From Aporrectodea caliginosa (Eukaryota; Annelida; Clitellata; Crassiclitellata; Lumbricidae), in contig JACEVL010000031.1 of assembly GCA_020284085.1 (NCBI GenBank), forward strand, positions 221,001 to 285,000: a DNA stretch of 64,000 bases, read 5' to 3'. Made by a program: the position numbers and the translations under genes. Positions within the stretch are counted from its first letter, which is position 1, and each line of letters begins with the position of its first letter. Under the pieces are notes generated by a model. It worked only from the letters and a program-made list of their open reading frames with translations, was not told the DNA's origin and did not search any database. Below, piece by piece: positions 11,940 to 24,760 of this stretch.

Positions 11940-14900
11940 ATGCTGTTTGTGGAGTTCCTTCTCTTTGTGGGGGTTTTGTTGCTCTCATACTTCACTTTGC
12001 GATGGTGGAATGGTTCAGAGAAAGCAAGTCATCGCTCTCCGCCTTCATTACCATCTCTACCACTGGTCGGATCCTTGCCATTCATACGGGGCTTCAACAA
12101 CATCGCGAACTTCTTCATGAGAAAAGCTGATGAACTTGGACCCATCTTTACATTGAAAGCCGGTAACAAGTAAGTGACACACGATGAGTATATTATTTTC
12201 CTCAATTAGGGGTTCAATGATTAACCCTTTCCAGCCCATGGGTCCAATTGGACCCAAGCATTTTTAGGACTGTAGACTGCACAGAAACAGCAGCGGACTG
12301 AGCTTTGAACTCCCATTGGGTCCAAATAGACCCTTGGCCATTATCGTGTAATAAATTGCTATAAATTTATTTTTCCGATAGTTAATACTCATTTTACGTG
12401 GGTAAAACGCGGGGCACCCGAAAATAATTTGAGCTGGAAAGTCTCTATCTCATGCACCTTTGAGACTCGCAATATTAACCTTTGCAGGACGGAGAGGGGT
12501 AAATAATTACCCCAGAGGTGTTTGGATGCTGATTGCGGAGCAACTGTAAGCATGTATAGTTGTATACTTTGACGATCCATGTGTTTACAAGTTAAGACCA
12601 ATGACACATTCTGAGACTAAAGCCAGGAAAATGGCATGTTGTGGGTAGGGTGCTCCAAAATGTAATGTATTTCCCGAAAGTTCCAAAAAGTATTTCTCCA
12701 AAAAAGCAAAGTTATAAATGAGTGCATGTGGCAATACACCATTGCTTTGTCAAGGAAGTAAATCCTTGTATTTGCAGTAGCCATGTGTACTTGTACTCGT
12801 ACTTGTACTTGATACTTAAGTATTTGTACAGGTACTTAAGACCTCAGTACTTGTATTTGTACTTGCAACCTTTCATGTTCTGGTCAATAAATATGAAATA
12901 TATTAGTTTTTTCATATACACTTAAATACCGGTAATTTGTGTTTTCAACCGAAAAATTGCGAATATTGCTAAAACTTCATCGTGCTGGGGGCAAGGTTTT
13001 GCTTAATGTAAAAGCCTAAAATTTGGATTTTTAGACTCATCTGTATGAGACGCGTGGGAAAATGTCCATGGAGCAAAGATATTTCAACTTTTATTTTTCT
13101 GTAGCACCCTAGTTGTGGGAGAAAGTCTGTTTTATTTTACAGTGATTTAATTGATTCGCGTCGGGAGCGACAGTGATGAGTTACTGTTTTTTTAAATGGC
13201 GCTTTATCAATAGTTTTACAACGTGAAGTGCTCTGGTCAATGTCAAATTACAATGGAAAATTACAATTAAATGTTTGTAGATAAAACGCCAATACTTGGT
13301 ACCACATGTATTTGCAATTAACGTGAAAAATAGAATAAAATGGGTTTAAAAGTTATGGATATAACAGCTTCGTTCTGCTGTTTATCTTAAATACCTATTA
13401 GCTGTTAATTGATGATTGTCATTGTCGACGAAGAGAGTTCAATTCTCAAAAGAATTACGTAGAAATCGGAATGCATTTCCATGTCTTCATTTTCAGGCTT
13501 ATCCTCATTCTCAATAGCAAAGCAGTCATCCACGATGCACTGGTTAATCATTCTTCTGCTTTCTCTGGAAGAGGCACGTTTTACACTGAAACTGTTTTCA
13601 ATCCGAATAGAAAAGGTCAGCACAACTAACATTAATAATTAGTTAGTGTTACTTCTTAATTGCTAATGCCTCAAAAGTATAGAAAGTGGCAATCTTGGTG
13701 GTTGGCATTGGGTACATGCGATGGGGATGTGTCTGAGCGGCGGCTGGCCGAGGCCGCAGCCGTTTGGAATCACGTCTTGTCTGCGGAACAGATACGGGTC
13801 AGACGCCAGCGTTATGCGTCGTTGCAATGAAAGAACGGGGCCCCGCAGTTGATGCATCGCTTGTCATTGATGAGAAAAACGACGAATGGGCGGAAGTCCT
13901 GCTTGGAGCGTATAATAATTATGATCGCTGGTGGTGAAACTGAAATCTAGTCGAGACCAGAACAAACCCGACCAGCTGCTGGAGAAGCATCGGAGCCTAG
14001 AAAGACAACGTTGAGATCTAACGACCACTTTGACACTATTAGTACATACTTGCATTTAAGTTTACATAAAACTTAAATACCCATTCTGTGATTTGTTAAA
14101 CATGTTCTACCAGGTTTGATTTTTATGAGCACAAATCGTGAATGGAAGAAGTATCACCAACTCTCACTGTCCATTTTAAAGCAATTGGGATTCGGAACAA
14201 AAAGCATGATGGAATCAAGGATCTTAACGGAAGTTGAATTCTTCACAGATTATGTACTGAAACAAAATGGAAAGTCTTTTGATCCCAGAGAACTTGTTTA
14301 CCTCTCCTCAACAAACATCATCACGAACATCATATTTGGACGCAGACGAGATTATAACCTAGGAATGTGTGAACTCATATACGAAATTAAACGGCTCTTC
14401 GAAACTGCAGATATGGCCTTAGACGTTGCACCTCTACTTAGATTTCTTCCCTTTTACCGAAATACATTGCGTCAGAGTCTCATAGGTAATGAGCTGGTCT
14501 ACAAAATGCTGCGAAACGAGATTGATAAGGGTCTCGAAGACGGTGCAGAAGATTGCTTTGTGCGTAGATATCTGGAATGCGTTGGTAAAGATTACGATTC
14601 TGAGCAACTGAATTTCACGCTTCGAGATCTAGTTGCAGCTGGAACTGATACAACGGCAAATGCTCTTCTTTGGACTCTGATCGCCTTAGCCAATAACCCT
14701 GATGTACAGGATCGTCTAAGGGCAGAAATTGATTCCATGGTTCCGCAAGATAGACTTCCTTCGATCAATGATCAGCCCAAACTGCCCTTTGTTGAGGCCA
14801 CAATCATGGAAATATTGCGTTGGAAAACTTTGGTTCCATTGGGTGTTCCTCATATGACACTGAACGACACCAATGTTTGCGACTACTTTGTACCGACTGG

Positions 14901-16258
14901 AACTATGGTAATTATATGAAAATTGTTAAAGCACGCTACTAATTATTGTTTCTGGGCTGATCACTAAATGTAAGATTGAGTAGCTTCAAGATTAGTTCCA
15001 AACGATTCCCATTGTTGTCAATATTCAGTAAACAATGAATGTTGACGCCTATGAAGGTGAACGCTTAATAATCTTCAGTTGGGGCGTCTTAATGAGGACG
15101 GGCAATTTTAAAATGGCTTTATGTTCATTATATATATATGACATCATCCTACTGGTGTCTTCAAAATGAGAAACGTTTGACAGCTAAGGCTAACTGCGAA
15201 GCTGAATGCACGTGTTAACGAGAAAATGTTTCGTGACAAGTATGAAATAATATTTTCATTAGGCCTATATTTTATAATTTGTAACAAATTTGACAAATAT
15301 TCCGCCATGGAAACGTTTTTTCGAAAGACTGTCCAAATAACTTCGGCGGACAAAAGAAACTACCAATGACTGAAATAGTTTATCATCACAAAGCTCTTGA
15401 GTCTAACTTTTTGTAATCGGTAATAGGTCCGTTTTGGGACAAGATATTTTCTAGCATTTCAAAAAATATTCGATACTTTTCGAATTTGATTTTTGTACGC
15501 ATATTTAATTTGTGTGTAAATATTTGTATTCATTGTATATGTGTTAATTAGGTTTTGCTTAACCTTTACGCGGTTCACATGGATCCAAAGGTTTGGAAGG
15601 ATCCGGAAATATTTCGACCGGAAAGATTTTTGGACAAGGATGGTCTGGTAATCGGGAGAGAATCTGTTATTCCGTTTTCTCTTGGTTAGAATTTGACATC
15701 TAGATCATAAAATTTTAAATTTTTTAACTCGGTATATTTGAACATTTCAGCTGACATAAAATTAAATATATTTAAATGGTAAAATATGACTTTTGTGTAA
15801 ATTTGGAGTTCTACTGATGTTAGGTTGTTTGTCAGAAGTTATTGTGAACAGTTTTTGACATACAATGCACAGAAGTTCTGTAAGTAATATCAGCTTAATA
15901 AGTAATTTTAGTCAATAAGAATAGATGCTAACATTATTATTATTATTGTTATTATTATTATTATTATTACTATCATCATCAACAGCAGTCATAATACTAA
16001 TTATAAAACAAGATTATTCTTCAATTGCGTAGTTCTGAAACAATTTATTTGTTCTGTTGTCTGAATTCACTAGGGCGCCGGTCTTGTCTCGGCGAGGTCT
16101 TGGCTCGTGCAGAATTATTCCTCTTTCTGACCGGACTGGTTCAACGCTTTTTCATTCAGCCACCAGAGGGCCAGAAAAGTGTTGAAGAATTCCCGATTGA
16201 ACCAATAACAGTCGTCCTGACCTCAGCCGCATTTAAGATACGAATGTCTACAAGATAA
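11940..16258 (+). CDS. P450 gene B: complete CYP2-clan cytochrome P450, five exons
   Basis: Exons 11940-12169, 13497-13615, 14114-14907, 15552-15684 and 16074-16258 join in frame into 487 codons (486 aa). Seen: membrane anchor [18 protein letters not shown], Pro-rich hinge, I-helix [13 protein letters not shown]-helix EILR, FRPERF, and the haem loop [11 protein letters not shown] with the Cys ligand at 430. Splice phases (2, 1, 0, 1) equal those of every other copy. Closest to gene C: both lack one codon in exon 1 compared with A, D, E and F, share intron sequence, and share 5' flank from AGTCCTGATAAATAT (about 11727 and 18525) to the start codon. It is the most compact of the intact genes. 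Unlike A, D, E and F it lacks a convincing pyrimidine-rich acceptor just before the ATG. A microsomal monooxygenase by family; substrate unknown. Confidence 0.93.
12221..12441. mobile_element. piggyBac-like MITE in intron 1 of gene B
   Basis: Begins TTAACCCTTTCCAGCCC and ends GAGCTGGAAAG, a short inverted repeat. The homologous intron of gene C (19010-19070) runs straight through this point without the insert, from GGGGTTTATTCATTAA to ATCTCTAGCTCATG, giving the empty site. TTAA is at the left junction; the right TTAA appears lost. Confidence 0.65.
12475..12535 (-). repeat. Inverted end of the TTAA-type repeat family
   Basis: TTAACCTTTGCAGGACGG is followed by a perfect hairpin GGGGTAAATAATTACCCC (12496-12513). 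This is the reverse complement arrangement of the right ends of the arrays at 3592-3655 and 31190-31255. Confidence 0.55.
12780..12870. repeat. TACTTG-type short tandem repeat in intron 1 of gene B
   Basis: TACTTGTAC words recur many times, partly interrupted. Such tracts occur near ends of some DNA transposons, but no terminal inverted repeat was found here. From about 12870 to 13440 nothing recognisable was seen. Confidence 0.55.
15935..15990. repeat. ATT-type microsatellite in intron 4 of gene B
   Basis: TTATTATTATTG repeats followed by ATCATCATCAACA. It occupies the same intron position as the microsatellites of genes A and C. Confidence 0.85.
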
Positions 16259-16491
16259 AATGTTGTGACTTCCTAATCTTTTAGCTAAGGCTCTGACGGT
16301 TTTATATTGCATAAAATTGCGTGGAACCTCATATTGCTGCGTAGATTTATGAACTAGTGACAAGTTAGTGACTGTAGCAGTTTCTTGCGCTTTTTACAGT
16401 AACCTAAGCTTTATCCGCTTTCTGATAATTAAATTGTTTTGTGCTTGACTAATTTTGCATAAGTTGGTTACTGAATTATAGCTGTTTTTAA

Positions 16492-16497
16492 AATAAA
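16492..16497 (+). other. Candidate polyadenylation signal of gene B
   Basis: AATAAA lies 234 bp after the stop codon of gene B in an AT-rich stretch. The homologous flank of gene A (about 9470) reads TAACGAAAATATT and lacks the hexamer. No comparably placed signal was noted for D and E. Confidence 0.4.
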
Positions 16498-16689
16498 AAT
16501 ATTCGTATCTGTAGTCGTAGGCCTTCACATTTTACATGCATTAGGCCTAATACACAGAAACATATATACATGCGTGCACGCAAATAAAACACACAGTTAG
16601 GTTTAAATAATTATATACTGACATACTATGAACATAATTATTCCGCTTCTTTCCTTCTGATCACGTAATCGGCTTAAGATTACTTACTT

Positions 16690-17060
16690 ACTTAGTAGGC
16701 CTATTTAGTCCTTAGTCCTTCCCGTGCAGGTCAGCACATGGTGGACTCATCTCCATTCGTCTCTGTCCATCGCCAGCTCCTCGGCCTCGGCCTATGACAT
16801 CTCCAGGCATCTCAATTCGTCTCTGATGGTTTCCAGCCAGTTCGTACTTGGTCATAATCTCCTCCTTCTTCCTCCAAAATTACAGGACTAAACTTCTTTG
16901 ACTCTTTTATCTGCAGTCATGCAAATAACGTGCCCTACCCACATCAATCTTCTCTGTCTGATGGTGTTTTCTATAATTATAATTATCTTCTTGTCGCGTC
17001 CTCTCGCTTCTAGTTTGCTTAGTATATTGTCGCATCATGATACATATAGAATTCTTCGTA
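16690..17060 (-). pseudogene. RTE-like LINE, C-terminal ORF2 remnant with (TAAG)n tail
   Basis: On the minus strand a broken frame reads RLMWVGHVICMTADKRV, then NWLETIRDELRCLEMS, then AEAEELAMDRDEWR, with three or more stops. This matches the usual layout of the end of RTE-type reverse-transcriptase proteins (GHV motif, then a W..A.DRD.WR box). The 3' end runs into TAAGTAAGTAAG. It lies between genes B and C. Confidence 0.65.
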
Positions 17061-17369
17061 GCCACTTCTGATGTGCTGCCTGATTAAGAGACTGAACAAT
17101 TGAACATCGCTATTCGCTTATAACACCGACAGCATTTGCTTTAACTTAGTGTTTATCCTGAAATAAAACTGGCAGCACCAGAGCACATAAATCTAACACT
17201 GAGATGCGCACTTGCACAGAGATATACCTAATGTGAAATGGGGTTAGGCAGATATAATGCACAGACAGCCTTTATAAATATAGCATCATGAAAAGTATCA
17301 GTTCATGAATGGTTGACTCTACTTTAGCTTTAAGTCACTATTTACAGTTTAACACATTGACCCATATTT

Positions 17370-17685
17370 GTAGCGAAACTGTAGTCAGAGTCGTTCAGTC
17401 CGAAGTTTTGGAAGTACTGTATAGCATTTAGTCATATCAAGTTATCGGATCCTTAAGGGTATGAATTTTAGGAGCTTCTACGTGGGAGCTTCTGTGAAAA
17501 ATAAGGCACATGAGTCTAATTTGAAATGTAAATTTAATCTGTGGCGTCAACACGATCAAAGGGTAGTATGTCTAGACATCAGAACATTAACCTCTTCTTA
17601 TTTTGCTGTCAACACAATATGCACGTGTAGTACTCAATGATGTTTCGGTCCTGATAAACCTGTTGAATTAGAGACACATATACAT
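17370..17685 (+). repeat. Duplicated 5'-flank block, copy 2 (upstream of gene C)
   Basis: Matches the block at 54735-55080 most closely: TTTGTAGCGAAACTGTAGTCAGAGTCG, AAGTACTGTAT, TTAAGGGTATGAATTTTAGGAGCTTCTACGTG, then the AACCTCTTCTTATTTTGC end. From 17700 to 18520 it continues as AT-rich sequence with a short TA tract near 17812-17830. Confidence 0.75.
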
Positions 17686-20580
17686 GCATATACTATAAAT
17701 ATAATTATAACTGTTTTTAATCATCAATTCTTATTGATCTCTTATTGATCTCATATGTAATACGCTAAAGTTTATACATGAATGTACATACATACTAAAT
17801 TACACACATATATATATATATTTATATATATAAGCATGTATACGTCAATCCACACAGCCATACGGCTTGGTGCTGTTGAATGCCATGCTATTGGTGCCCA
17901 CTGCCCACCCATGCTATTATAGAACTCAGTCGAGTATAACTTATTGCATGTATTGTATAGCTTAGCACATTCACCTCCAGAGTAGTATAACATAACTTAG
18001 TCTAACCTAAGCTGATTTATTCAGTTAAGTTAACTTTCACAACTGCAGAAATAATCACACCTTCACTAAGTACAAGAAGAGAAAAGCAACCATTGTCAAT
18101 CTCTGCCGCCGTGGGAACCACGTATTGCCACTTTTGACTGCGGATGGTTTGAGACTGAATGGATTTAATGCAGATAAAAGAAGCGTCGGCCAACCCATCG
18201 TGTCTTTTTTTATGACTTAAAGGAAACAAAGTCAACATCACAAGTACTATTGCTTAGATTGCCTATGGAATTACCATTCCGACTTCAGATCTGGGATCGG
18301 AATTATATCTAAGTTTCTCACTGACTATAGCCTATTATAATCAAACTGTCTTTTGCGAACCTAGTTTTATATGGCAGGTATATAAGCAGATTGCCTTTTA
18401 TATGGCGTTGTGTGATGTTTGATATTTACATAACGTTGCATGCCTATTCCCTAACATTTCAGCAGTCAATTACCTCTGTCAACGCCCCTACCATAGTTTA
18501 TAGCAAGCCTGTATTTCTGATTCAGTAGTCCTGATAAATATTTAGAGCATTAGATTGTTTACTGATGGCTTGGGATTGAACTTAGGTTGCTTTCGAGTGT
18601 CGTGAAGTGATCTAGGACTATCAAGTGTCTGCTTATATTAAAACACAGTCAACAAGCAACATCAGAATGATGTTTAGAAAGTTAAGTAACAGTTAATCTA
18701 TTTGGTTCAGCGGTGTATAACGTTTGTAATTGAAGATAAGGGTAGTATGACTTTCGTGGAGTTCCTTCTCTTTCTGGGGCTATTGTTGCTCTCATACTTT
18801 TCCATGCGATGGTGGAATAGTTCGGGGAAAGCAAGTCATCGCTCTCCGCCTTCATTACCATCTCTACCACTGGTCGGGTCCTTGCCATTCATACGGGGCT
18901 TCAACAACGTGGCGAATTTTTTCATGAGAAAAGCTGATGAACTTGGACCCATCTTTACATTGAAAGCCGGAAACAAGTAAGTGATACACGATGAGTAATT
19001 ACTTTCCTTTTTAGGGGTTTATTCATTAAATAAATCTCTAGCTCATGTAGCCTACCTTCGAGACTCGTAATATCATCATAATCATAAGTTTAATTGAACC
19101 AGTCAAACAAACAAAATAAATCATTTCAAATTATTACAGACAATTAAGTAAAAATGAAGGTTATCAGAGAAAAACAGGGAAAGAAAATCCTAAAAAAACC
19201 AAGGTCCAGCTTTGCAGGGTCACCTTGTCAAACAATGACACGCAGAGGCTGGTTTGTTAATTTACACAAGAATATAACTTAACTAGTTAACTAGTGTACA
19301 GTACACACATCATGCAATTATCTGAGCTATCAAGTAATCGCGCAATCTTCATTTACAGAGACAAATGTTGGACACACCTCGTAAATCATATGAAAGCCCA
19401 TTCCAGGCGTTAGTGTCAGCTCAATTAATAAAACAATTGCGGGTATTAGTTCGGGAATAATTATATAAGGCTTGTAGTTATTTGAGGAGCGTATGAAGTA
19501 GGGATTGATTTCAGATATCGATGTGAAATAATTGTAGAAGGTTTATGGTAGATGTTTGTTTGTATATTTGCATATGAATTCCTTAATCTGTGGAGCTGTT
19601 ATCTGCTCAATCATTAGAATACGCGTTTACTTGTTGATAGAGTCAGCTGATATTAAAATTATAGGAACAATTTTCAATGAAACGAAGGACTTAAACTTAG
19701 CATCGTGATGTATGAATTCTTTGAGAGATTCAATAAGACGCATCCTAAAGACGTTTGGGCCCACGAAAGATTCACAGATGACCTATTCGGTATTTGTAGA
19801 TCTTAATACTTACTTTAATAGGCTACTCTTAACAGCTTTCATCCAAATTTAAATTCACACTGAATCAGTGCATTGTTGAAATTCCTTTTCTCGATGTAAA
19901 AATAATCAAAAAAGTGAAATTAATGCAGGCCCCCAAACAACCATCCACACCAAACCCACAGATTAAAAACTTTGTCTGAACTTTGCTAGTAACCGCCTCC
20001 TGCATGCAAATAAATCAATACCTTTTAATAAGTTCTTAAGACTTAAAAGAATAGTGTCTGACCCTATAGACTTGCAATCTCAAGCAAATTACTATTACAT
20101 ATTTGTAGTTGAAAATCCAGTACATGGCGCCACCACTATTTGCATTTAATGCATAAATGGGTTAAAAAGTTATTGATAAATCAACGTCTTTCTGCTTCTC
20201 TCAAATACCTCTAATAGGCCTAGCTGGTACTTGATGATTGTCGTGTTTAAACGAAGAAAATGGAATTCTCAGTGAATTATAAAGAAATCCGAATGCATTT
20301 GCATGTTTCCATTTTCAGACTTATCCTTATTCTCAACAGCAGAGCAGTCATCTACGATGCCCTGGTTAACCATTCTTCTGCTTTCTCTGGAAGAGGCGCG
20401 CTTTATATTGAAACCGCTGCCAATCCAAATAGCAAAGGTCAGCACAACTCACATTTAATCAGCTAATTTGTAAGTGTTACTTCCTAATTGCCTATGCCTC
20501 AAAAGAACAGAAAATGACAACTATTATACACAAACTTTGATTTTGCGACCAGAACAATGATACTCGGACATTTGCCTGTT

Positions 20581-20707
20581 TTCCAGAACATTCAAGATGA
20601 ATTCAGTGCTTGAAGTAACTTCTTGAACAGTTTAGAACTTTCAAGAATGTTCTAGAACGTCAGAGCAGTTTCTAGAACTTCCAGAAACATACATAGCAGT
20701 ATAAATA
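20581..20707 (+). promoter_or_regulatory. Heat-shock-element cluster plus TATA box
   Basis: 20581-20593 is a perfect three-unit element (TTCCAGAACATTC). 20635-20657 holds five perfectly alternating GAA/TTC units with 2-bp spacing. 20670-20686 holds two TTCnnGAA dyads (TTCTAGAA, TTCCAGAA). A TATA box TATAAATA follows at 20700-20707. This is the architecture of heat-shock gene promoters bound by HSF; the transcription start would be near 20730. It sits inside intron 2 of gene C and points rightward into the decayed coding repeat at 21335-22640. Confidence 0.75.
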
Positions 20708-21334
20708 CAATAGGTTTACGCCCACCAGTTCAGCTTAGTTCTGGCTGCCTAAGCGAATACAATGTCTGATATTGCATGAAGAGGCTGCAATCATCCTGCA
20801 GACGCTTTTTGATATGTCTGCGGGCAACTGATCAGGGCATCAGCGTAAAAGTATTCCGTGGAAACATCTGCAAAGACGCGAGGCATACAATGCATATTTC
20901 TGCATGTCTGTCGGGGTTCAAGACAAACCCTGGGAACCTCAATTCATCTGTGAGCATTGCACAGAAAACCCTGGAAGGTAGGATGTTCAAAAATATTGAT
21001 ACTCACTTAGATGGTGACATTTTATGTCATAACAGTCTTAAAAGGTTTAAATGTCACAATTTAAAAATTTTTTGTAAGTGCTCAATGTCATTGAACAAAT
21101 GTATCATATATGACATATATAGCTTGAATGTCCTACACATTAGTCATGGGTGAATTAGATTTATTTTGTTATGATCACCATTTTATTTTGTACTTTTGCA
21201 GGCACGTACAACGAGAAAACAACGCCATAAAGTTTGCTACACCAAGTATTTGGCGAGAACCTATAGTGACAACTCAAGCTATTGCTTCTTCTACATGGTG
21301 GAACCTTATGAACGTCGGACTGTCAAAAATATAA

Positions 21335-22640
21335 ATGCTGTCACGTATTTGGACCTTCCTTGATCCATTGTCCCGGTGCCACCATGCCCTGAGCTTCCCT
21401 TACCCACTCCTCCGGAGAGAAAGCAGTCGTCTTCAGAAGAGAGCAGTAAGTCAGACACCGAGGAAGAATATGGAGATCCAGACTACAACTTCTAAGCAGA
21501 GGAGAAAACTCATACGATCCCGACCAAATAGACCTCAAGGACTTGATGAGAGAGATCTTGGTCACACCAAGTCCAATGCCGGGCTTTGGACGCCTAGGCG
21601 CAAGCAGTGGAACTTGTTGGATGAAAGTGGGCAAGTCGTAGATCAGAGGAAGCGTCACAAAGATTTGTCCACCTTCTTCGCCAGTCAGGATGAGCTCTGC
21701 TTCTACCACCACATGACCGGTCTGTTCCAGACAATTGGAATCGACCGCAACCCGAACGAGTGGAGTCTTTTCACTGACAGTTCATCCAGGAGCCTCGTAG
21801 CCGTGCTGCTCCATAACGGGAACAAGTACACATCTCTTCTTCTGGCTCACTCGGTGCAAATCAAAGAGGATTATAACAGCATCAAAAGCTTGCTAGACGC
21901 CTTGAAGTATGATAAGTACGTCTGGAATGTCATCGGAGACTTCAAAATGGTAACATTCCTGAAGGGTCTACCAGGTGGCTTTACCAAGTTTGCATGCTAT
22001 CTTTGCCTCTGGAACAGCAAGGGCAGCAAAGCGCACGCACAGGTTTGAGTGGTTGCCACATTCTGGACTGGCCAAAGCGGACCAAGTTCTCTGAAGGAAG
22101 GAGCAACGTCAAGTGGGAGTCCAGAAGGTATATTGATGTCACTACTGCACATCAAATTGGGCATTATGAAACAATTTGTCACAGCTCTAGATAAGCACTT
22201 GGCAGCCTTCAAGTACCTTCAAGACTTCATCCCTGAGCCGTCTGAGGCAAAGGTCGAAGCCGGCATATTCATTGGACAACTGTACAGATAAAGAAGATCT
22301 TGCAATGTAAAGAATTCCTCAAAAAAGCTCAATGGGTAGGAGAAAGTGGCTTAGAACCGCTTTGTCGAGGTGATTATGGAATTCCTGGACAAGCAAAAGG
22401 CCGAAAATCATGTGGATCTCGTTGAGATTCTGGTGAAGAACTAAGGCACAATGGGCTGCAGGACAGTTTCTCAAAGTTCATCTTCTTGGAGCTCATCTTG
22501 ATGACTTCAAGGAGGCGAAGGAGAACATGGAAGCAAGGCGAGCGCTTCCGGCATAATACACTGGACTTTGAACGCCGCTTCTAAGGACAGTGAAACGATT
22601 ACATTATCGTGACTCGTGAAAATGACTTACCGGAGATAGT
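21335..22640 (+). pseudogene. Decayed coding region of a repeat-type protein family of unknown function
   Basis: An open stretch 21335-22048 contains NPNEWSLFTDSSSRSLVAVL, LLHNGNKY and a Cys-rich end (FACYLCLWNSKG). After a frameshift the frame continues at 22049-22291 (LHIKLGIMKQFVTALDKH), and past more stops a piece reads FRHNTLDFERRF near 22550-22580. I recall similar proteins as multicopy, transposon-like genes in many invertebrate genomes, fold and role unassigned; that recollection needs a search. A segment of about 60 bp (GATATGTCTGCGGCAACTGATCAGGGCAT region) occurs at 20806-20860 and again at 22720-22775, flanking the coding part as a direct repeat. Confidence 0.5.
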
Positions 22641-22799
22641 AAATCACTTTTTAATCTTTTGTGGTCATTTTTGCATAACTGCTTATATGTGCTCATTTTG
22701 CATAACATATGGCAGACGATTTTGATATGTCTGCGGCCAACTGATCAGGGCATGAGCGATTGAGCGCAAAAGTATTCCTGATGTATAGCGTATGTCATT

Positions 22800-23640
22800 T
22801 TTGATTCATATTTTAACTTTCTGACTTTTTGTGAACGACACAACGCAGATTCGCTTGGTTTTCATTGGAAGTAAGTTAATGTCAAAAAGGCAAGCATGGA
22901 ATTACACCTACTAAGCTGGAACAACAACTGTGTTAGGCTACTTGATGTAGTGTAATATGACGATGTGCTGCTCCACCGTAAAGCTAGAGCAATCTAGCAA
23001 ATCGAGGTAAGAAAATGATGGATATTACCGACAAGAATGATAACCATTATACACACAATTTCAGACCCTAATTTTCTTCTCCAATAACTGAACATGTTGA
23101 ACCAATTGCAAAAACTAAGCATCAATTACTGATGCTAATAACTTGCTCGAATTCAGAATATGATTTGGTAGAAATCGAACATCTCAGCGGTATTAGGACC
23201 AACCTGTGATTCTCTGCAGAGACGGGTCTCATTGCCTCCCAGATATTCAATCTTTATGGAAAAAACATTCTGCATCGTTATAGACAATATGCTCCCAATA
23301 CGGACAGCGCGCATTAGGAGTAACGTTCTCATTCCCTGGTTTGAAGAGGAGGGTAAAGTCATACGTCGAACTATCAGGAGTGCTGAACCACGACACAGAA
23401 TGATTGGACTGGAAGCAGAAGGATTGGACTGAAAATCACATAACTGAACTTCCTGAAGCTCAATTATCTGACAAAAACCTAAGAATCTAGAGTTCGGAAA
23501 AATTATAATAGGCTATTATGAAAGCCACGGCAATGAAAACACTGAGCCAAGGCCCTGAAAGCCAAGGTGAAGCCTTTCTTGAATGGGGCCCAGATGAGAC
23601 ACAGGCTTGAGGCGTCGACACGGAGGTCCTTTTACACTTT
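22800..23640. other. Intron 2 of gene C, no recognisable feature
   Basis: Only short frames are present and none resembles a known family. No repeat structure was seen. Confidence 0.4.
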
Positions 23641-23649
23641 GAGTCATAT

Positions 23650-24180
23650 CATGTACAAATGAGGGTTCGGGCTGGAGGATTAAGCGTTGTGTGGGATGCC
23701 TGCAGTCAATTCTTAACGCTTCCGCCCGCCTTATTTATGTTCTCCCGAAGTATTCTCACATATCTTCCTTCATTCTCGAAACTCTCCATTGGCTTCCTAT
23801 GCCCCAGCGCATTCAGTTCAAAATTCTCACACTTATGCGCATCTCTCTGCTCGGGCTAGCTCCTTCATACCTTCAGGCCTTATGCATGTCGTTTTCTACA
23901 CTCCCTGGTCGCTCTGCTCTGCACTCTGCCGCCAGAGGTCTTCTGCTTGTCCTCGCATGCGTGGTGCAACTGCTCAATCCAGAAGCTTCGCGTAAAACGG
24001 CCCCACCAGTTGGAACCATCTTCCACACGAATCGCGTCTTGAGCTCCTCAGCCTTTCTCTTCCTCTGTTTCGGAAACGCCTGAGGACCATCTTATTTGTT
24101 AGAGCCCTGGGTCGGGAGCGCCTCTGAATCTCTGAGTGGCGCTATACAAATGTTCAATTACAATTACAATTACAATTACA
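23650..24180 (+). pseudogene. L2/CR1-like LINE 3' end: RT C-terminal remnant and tail
   Basis: In pieces of two frames it reads VGCLQSILNASARLIYVLPK, HISSFILETLHWLPMPQRIQ and FKILTLMRISLLGLAPSYL, the characteristic region after the polymerase domain of L2/CR1-type ORF2 proteins. The 3' end GGGAGCGCCTCTGAATCTCT..GGCGCTATACAAATGTTCAA runs into an (ATTAC)n tail. It is 5' truncated, as usual for LINEs, and lies in intron 2 of gene C. Confidence 0.8.
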
Positions 24181-24713
24181 AAAGCTAAGCATTGCCATAC
24201 ATGTATACACCTTTCAGAGTACTCGAATATACCCATACATTGATGTACATAGAACCACAAGCGATCAACGGAACTCAAAATACAGTATTACGGATAATTA
24301 CTTCCAAGATCTAGAAAAGGCAGTTGACATGCACATCACACACAGTCCGGCGATAAACACGAAATCAAGAAAAACCAGACATAATTATGAAAGTGCTGAC
24401 GGGAGTGGAATACGGTCATTGGGGACTGGTGATGTAACGACACTCTCTCACCGACGACTGCACAGTCCCTGAGCTCCCTCCACTACACCGAGACTTTATG
24501 ACAGAGGCCGTTCGCAGCATGCAGTAATGTTTATAGGATGGTCACGACGTTATGAACTTTGCCGAGGGCCTTCATTCGCGGTTCTACAGACATCGGAATG
24601 TCATCTCTTTGCGATCTTGCTTGACCCGGGACAGAAACGAGTCAGACGCCAGCGTTTTGCGTAGTGGCAACGAAAGAACGGAAACCCACAGTCGATGCAT
24701 CGCTGGTCACTGT

Positions 24714-24760
24714 AAGTAAGTAAGTATATCCTTTATTGAAAGACTGCATTTCGGTGTGCA
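24714..24760 (-). repeat. Antisense LINE tail with (TAAG)n
   Basis: TAAGTAAGTAAGTATATCCTTTATTG is the reverse of the CTTACTTACTTA tails seen at 35108-35165 and 44265-44310. It splits sequence otherwise shared with intron 2 of gene B (13790-13870, with CAGACGCCAGCGTT and GATGCATCGCT). Confidence 0.5.

Noticed and set aside
21335..22048. Intact host gene in intron 2 of gene C
   Set aside because: The similarity to the repeat-type protein family continues through a frameshift and several stops to about 22640, so it is a decayed copy.
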